Positions 60,095 to 64,000 of a stretch of 64,000 nucleotides of DNA are shown here, piece after piece (the stretch's first letter is position 1; every line of letters starts with the position of its first letter). Where the stretch lies: the NCBI GenBank assembly GCA_024998595.1, contig JACOEK010000006.1, forward strand, positions 1 to 64,000, given 5' to 3'. The position numbers and the translations under genes are program-made. The notes under the pieces were generated by a model. It worked only from the letters and a program-made list of their open reading frames with translations. It was not told the DNA's origin and ran no database searches. The DNA comes from Nitrospira sp. GTDB taxonomy: Bacteria; Nitrospirota; Nitrospiria; Nitrospirales; Nitrospiraceae.

Positions 60095-61861
60095 ATGATC
60101 ACACATAGATTCCCGATGGCATTTCCTCCGGACCGATACGGTCGCCAGCATGGTCAGGTATTCGGCGGACTGGTCATGCTTTTTTTCTTACTCATGGCGG
60201 GAGGAGATCCCAGCGTCTTGGCCAACGACATACCGCTCCGCTCGGAAGGCCAAATTGCACAACATGCCAAGGCCGCCTGGGAACAGGGCACCCTCGAGCT
60301 CGCGCTCGGCATCCTCGAACAGGGCATCCAGGACCATCCTCAGGCTCTCGCGCTCCACCAACTTCGCGGCGACATGTTAGCCACTTCCCGTCGAACCGAA
60401 GCCGCCCTTGAGTCGTACGATACCGTTCTGGAGCGCATTCCCGCCGCACTCGATGTGCGATGGGCCAAGTGGAGCGTGCTGGTTAGATCAGGGCAGGTGG
60501 AGGACGCGGTCGCCGAGCTTCAACGCATCGCTGCGATTGATCCGCAGAACCCGCTGATCCATTTGCGTCTGGCGCGTGAACTCCGGAAACTCGACCGCTT
60601 GGAAGAATCCTTCGAGGCCTACAAGAACGCCGTAGCGCTCGGACCGGACATGCTCAACTGGCGATTGGCCATGGCCCGGGCCCGCTTTGACATTCTGGAT
60701 TACGAAGGCGCGGAACGCGACGTGCACTTCGTCCTGGATCGAGTCCAGGCCGGTTCGCCGCTTCATCTGTCGGCCAGGAATCTGCTCACCGTGTTCTTCG
60801 GCTCGACGGAACGCGGTCGCCGTTTTGCACCGGTCATGACGCCGGATGTCAGTCCACAACAACTTCGCGATTGGTCGATGATTCGTGCGGAGGGGTACCG
60901 GCTGTTTGAGGCGGGGCGATTTCGCGAAGCCGAACCGGTGTATCGGGAACTCCTACGCCTCAACCCGATGGATCCGCTTGCCGGCCGGCACCTCAGTCTC
61001 ATCCTCATGGGGCTGGGCCGCTGCAAGGACGCGCTCGCCGTGTCTCAAACCGGATCTGATTTCGATCCCACTGATGAAGAACATACCACCACGGCGTTTC
61101 GTATGGGCCAATGCATGGTGGAACTTGAACGCTGGGAAGACGCCTATATTCAGTTCAAGACGCTCTACGATGCGACCCTGGAATTTGAAAGATCGACAAA
61201 AGAAGTTCAGCTCCCGTCCGGGACCCGGGTATTGAATAAGGCTACGATCATGCAGTGGTTGGACAGGGTTCGTCCCCATGTTCTGGAGTTTGCTCAGCAG
61301 GTCGAAGCAGAGGCGGCGGCCAACGCTGCTTCGGCCAAGCCGGCAGCGCCGGCCATCTCATCGGAGGCGGAACTCGCGGCGAAGGCTGTTGAAGCCTTGA
61401 AACCGCAAAACACGCTGGATGCGGCGGCCTCCCTCGTCGGTCGGGACGCGGATTTCGCCTGGTTCCGCTTCGTCATTCCGGCCAAAAAGGTGATGCGGGA
61501 CGATTCGCCAACCGGCGCGCACGACTTTATTCCGTTGGATCCGGGAATCAGCTTCCCTGGCAATCAGCAGGATATCTACCTGGTCTTCAGCCTGGTCACC
61601 GCCTCGTATGATGAGGTGCCGCTGGCCGCTCGCTGTTTCAAAGAGACCGCTGAGTTGGCCGGAGTGCAAGCAGCGGTCGCGCAGGACCGACTCATCATGT
61701 CCACGAACGACCAGTCCGGCTACTTCGTCCTGCCTCGGCCGGCCACCGGATGGCCGGCCGGCCTCTACCGGTGCGGGCTTTTTGCGGGGGAAGAAACCTC
61801 GGCCTATACTCAGGTGGATGAGGTGCGCTTCCGCATCATCGAACCGACGAGGCCCTCGTAA
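60095..61861 (+). CDS. TPR-repeat periplasmic protein
   Basis: A protein of about 588 residues; a hydrophobic N-terminal segment (GLVMLFFLLMAGGDPSVLA) suggests a signal peptide. Residues of about 50-350 are TPR repeats (EQGTLELALGILEQGIQDHPQALALHQLRGDMLA, NPLIHLRLARELRKLDRLEESFEAYKNAVALG). An Ala-rich linker and a beta-rich C-terminal domain follow. The start is uncertain: the ATG at 60095 is preferred, the ATG at 60050 is the alternative. It may be an envelope scaffold; no specific function is known. Confidence 0.75.
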   Translation: MITHRFPMAFPPDRYGRQHGQVFGGLVMLFFLLMAGGDPSVLANDIPLRSEGQIAQHAKAAWEQGTLELALGILEQGIQDHPQALALHQLRGDMLATSRRTEAALESYDTVLERIPAALDVRWAKWSVLVRSGQVEDAVAELQRIAAIDPQNPLIHLRLARELRKLDRLEESFEAYKNAVALGPDMLNWRLAMARARFDILDYEGAERDVHFVLDRVQAGSPLHLSARNLLTVFFGSTERGRRFAPVMTPDVSPQQLRDWSMIRAEGYRLFEAGRFREAEPVYRELLRLNPMDPLAGRHLSLILMGLGRCKDALAVSQTGSDFDPTDEEHTTTAFRMGQCMVELERWEDAYIQFKTLYDATLEFERSTKEVQLPSGTRVLNKATIMQWLDRVRPHVLEFAQQVEAEAAANAASAKPAAPAISSEAELAAKAVEALKPQNTLDAAASLVGRDADFAWFRFVIPAKKVMRDDSPTGAHDFIPLDPGISFPGNQQDIYLVFSLVTASYDEVPLAARCFKETAELAGVQAAVAQDRLIMSTNDQSGYFVLPRPATGWPAGLYRCGLFAGEETSAYTQVDEVRFRIIEPTRPS

Positions 61862-61917
61862 GCGAGAGCCGTGGCGTACACGAGAAAGAAGGGGCTGGCA
61901 TCACAGGCTGGGACGGA

Positions 61918-62871
61918 TCAACTCCTACGTGCGCTGACTTTGTAGGAACCGCCGAAGGTCTCGCCGGGTAGCAATCGCTTCAGCCCCCAGTCAGGGTGAT
62001 TGAAAGCATCGGTCGCGCAGGTCATCGGTTCGATCGCGAGGGCGCGACGAGGGACATCCGCGATGGCATCCCCCGTATAAACTACGATCGCAGAGAACGC
62101 ACGATCCATCACCACATCGATTGTGCGACCACTTTCCCGATGGCGCAGCGACGCCGTGGCCATTCCCGAGGCATCGCGCTCTAATTCCAGATAACAATGG
62201 TTGAATCGACGTTGGCCGATGGGACGAAACTCGCGATAATCCCACTCCGTTCCCTTTGCCGACAGCACCTTGCCGGTCGGCGCCAGCTGCTCATTAAACT
62301 CCAGATATCCGGTCGCTGGAATTTTGGCCTCCGCCTTATCGACACACTCGGTGCCGACCGTGAAATAGGGATGGAATCCCACGCCGACCGGGGCCGCAGT
62401 CCCGCCCACATTCCGGACGGAAAACGCGCAGGATAATCCCTGTACATCCAGGCTATAGGTGACACGCACCGTGATGGAAAAGGGATACCCGCGCGAGCCA
62501 TATTGAGCAGCATCGAGACTCACCTCAAATGTCACGGCTTCAGAACCGTCTTGATGCGTCATCCACGGCAGGCTCCGCACGAATCCATGGATCGCATTCG
62601 GCCCTTCCTTATCATTCAGCTCAAGCTGCAACGCCTGCCCGTCAAACGCGTATCGTCCTCCCGCCACCCGCCCTGGAAAGGGAATCAGCACGTCACCCTG
62701 CCCACCCTTCTTCTGCGCGCCTCCGGAATATCCCCAGACGATGTCGGTTTCGCCGCCGTGGCCGTCTGTGAGAAAGTAGCGCCGCAAGGAGGCACCCCAA
62801 GGCGAGAGGACCGCGCGCTGGTTCTCACATTCGAGCGAGATTTCCGTGTCAGGCGTAGAAGCGAGTGTCAT
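61918..62871 (-). CDS. Aldose 1-epimerase-like (mutarotase) protein
   Basis: A 317-residue beta-sandwich protein: AVLSPWGASLRRYFLTDGHGGETDIVWGY, GGQGDVLIPFPGRVAGGRYAFDG, NAIHGFVRSLPW and PVGVGFHPYFT are the galactose-mutarotase/YeaD-like pattern, with His at the substrate site. It starts 15 bases after the phosphofructokinase stop on the same strand. It interconverts sugar anomers or sugar phosphates. Confidence 0.87.
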   Translation of the reverse strand: MTLASTPDTEISLECENQRAVLSPWGASLRRYFLTDGHGGETDIVWGYSGGAQKKGGQGDVLIPFPGRVAGGRYAFDGQALQLELNDKEGPNAIHGFVRSLPWMTHQDGSEAVTFEVSLDAAQYGSRGYPFSITVRVTYSLDVQGLSCAFSVRNVGGTAAPVGVGFHPYFTVGTECVDKAEAKIPATGYLEFNEQLAPTGKVLSAKGTEWDYREFRPIGQRRFNHCYLELERDASGMATASLRHRESGRTIDVVMDRAFSAIVVYTGDAIADVPRRALAIEPMTCATDAFNHPDWGLKRLLPGETFGGSYKVSARRS

Positions 62872-62886
62872 GATTCGTAAGGCCCG

Positions 62887-64000
62887 TCACACATCCTTTC
62901 CCATCAGATACTCGAATCGTTTGCGGAAATCATCGGAGGCCAATCCGGCTGCCGTCGCCAATCGAACCACGTCCTCCGGCTGACTCAAATCCTCGGAAGA
63001 AAGACGGATCATATACCGGCGGGCAATGGCGTAGGACTCCGACTCGACATCTACCATGCGCACACGCGTGCGGCCCGTCGCGGGGTCGAGAATGTTCCCG
63101 AATGGAATGGGAATAAAGCGCCCGTTTTGGATCGACACCATGGCCGCGGTGCCGCCCTCCAGGAGGAATTGCGCCGCGCAATAGCCCAGATCCCGCGTGT
63201 ATTCCATGTCGAATGAAATGGGATCCGCACAACGAAGTTCATACCCGATGTTTTTATCGACGATGGTGGTCTTGATTCCGAATGCACGCAGTTCCTTCTC
63301 TACCGCCCGCTTGAGCACGAAGCCGAAATTGATCTCAGCCAACCGCACATGTCCGTGCTGATCGCGTTCGACATCCTCCAACCCGTTCAAATCCTGCTGG
63401 TCGAGAATTTCGACCAGGCCTTCGGCCAGGACCGCAACCCCGTCCGACCTGCCGGCACTGAGCCGCTTGATGAACGCGGCCACCAGAATATCGACCAGCG
63501 TCCGCAGACGAATGGGTTTATGGCGAAACTCTTCCGGAATGATGGTCAGCGTGGCGCCGGCCGCCTTGCCGATTCCGAGCGCCAGGTGGCCGGCCTTGCG
63601 GCCCATCGTCACCACGAAATACCAGCGCGAAGTGGTCTCCGCATCGACCATCAGACTTTTGACCAACTCGACCCCGATATGACGGGCCGTCTGGAATCCG
63701 AAGGTGGGAATGCCGTGCGGCAAATCGAGGTCGTTATCGATGGTCTTGGGCACATGCACCACTTGAAGCCGGCCGCCAGCCCGCTGTTCCAACTTCAAGG
63801 CGGAAAAGGCCGTATCGTCCCCGCCGATCGTGATCAATCTGGTCACCCCGAGCGTGTGCAGACTTGCCAGACAGGCATCGAGATGTTCGGTTTTCTGCGT
63901 GGGATTAGCGCGCGCCGTGCCGAGACAGGAACCGCCGCTGAAGTGGATGCGGCTGATATCGTCGATCGACAAATGCCTGACCTTGCTGGTGTTCCCTTCC
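62887..64000 (-). CDS. PPi-type 6-phosphofructokinase (5' end off window)
   Basis: The frame is open to the right edge, so the N-terminus (with the first GG motif) is missing. The visible part has LITIGGDDTAFSAL, where ATP-dependent enzymes have GGDG, and VPKTIDNDLDLP, where they have PGTIDND. The Asp and Lys at these places are the marks of PPi-dependent enzymes. FGFQTARHIGVELVKSLMVDAETTSRWYFVVTMGRKAGHLALGIGKAAGAT and the rest fit the long PFP family. It feeds glycolysis or gluconeogenesis with pyrophosphate. Confidence 0.88.
   Translation of the reverse strand, partial: EGNTSKVRHLSIDDISRIHFSGGSCLGTARANPTQKTEHLDACLASLHTLGVTRLITIGGDDTAFSALKLEQRAGGRLQVVHVPKTIDNDLDLPHGIPTFGFQTARHIGVELVKSLMVDAETTSRWYFVVTMGRKAGHLALGIGKAAGATLTIIPEEFRHKPIRLRTLVDILVAAFIKRLSAGRSDGVAVLAEGLVEILDQQDLNGLEDVERDQHGHVRLAEINFGFVLKRAVEKELRAFGIKTTIVDKNIGYELRCADPISFDMEYTRDLGYCAAQFLLEGGTAAMVSIQNGRFIPIPFGNILDPATGRTRVRMVDVESESYAIARRYMIRLSSEDLSQPEDVVRLATAAGLASDDFRKRFEYLMGKDV

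Overview
The window is about 60% G+C, carries no rRNA, tRNA or CRISPR array that I can see, and is densely packed with bacterial genes. The gene repertoire suggests a Gram-negative Nitrospirota-like bacterium, possibly Nitrospira itself: many lipoproteins and OprO/P-type porins, a DUF4347 adhesin with its own exporter, TraT paralogues and PPi-type phosphofructokinase motifs. This assignment rests on gene content alone.

Layout. 1-8225 (minus strand): an exporter-like operon (TolC-type outer-membrane lipoprotein, short membrane-fusion protein, GAF-HlyD protein, M50 peptidase-HlyD fusion) followed by a giant DUF4347/cadherin-repeat surface protein that runs off the left edge. 8890-11150: a DUF3365-type c-haem protein and a small operon headed by an XRE/LexA-like self-cleaving repressor. 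11664-13116: two TraT-like lipoproteins. 13125-22706 (minus): molybdate uptake (modA, modB, modC, a molbindin) together with paired lipoproteins, a porin, a second ModA-like binding protein and a regulator that fuses an XRE helix-turn-helix to a binding-protein-like sensor.

23469-39327 (plus) is the most interesting part. A second porin / ModA-like protein / lipoprotein module leads into a sulfate ABC transporter (CysP-T-W-A), a sigma-54 activator, a DsrE-family protein, a ThiS/MoaD-like sulfur carrier, cysteine synthase and a MoeB/ThiF E1-like enzyme. Then come a Family 2A encapsulin shell protein, a cysteine desulfurase with a disordered N-terminal extension of about 250 residues (the cargo), and serine acetyltransferase. 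Together these could import sulfate, make cysteine and release its sulfur inside a protein nanocompartment, with a sulfur-carrier branch beside it. No sulfate-reduction enzymes are visible here.

39626-41487 (minus) is a run of five small genes: a second molbindin, a wHTH-like protein, a PAS-like protein, a redoxin without cysteines and a one-helix membrane peptide. 41813-44762 is a histidine kinase / sigma-54 response regulator pair. 44879-64000 is mostly housekeeping: a PPOX-family protein, Tex, Kup, TrmL, a ferritin-like protein, YchF, a GH20-like protein, GalE, aldose epimerase and a PPi-type phosphofructokinase cut by the right edge. An unusual J-domain/ERCC4-nuclease fusion lies next to a Ycf46-like AAA ATPase.
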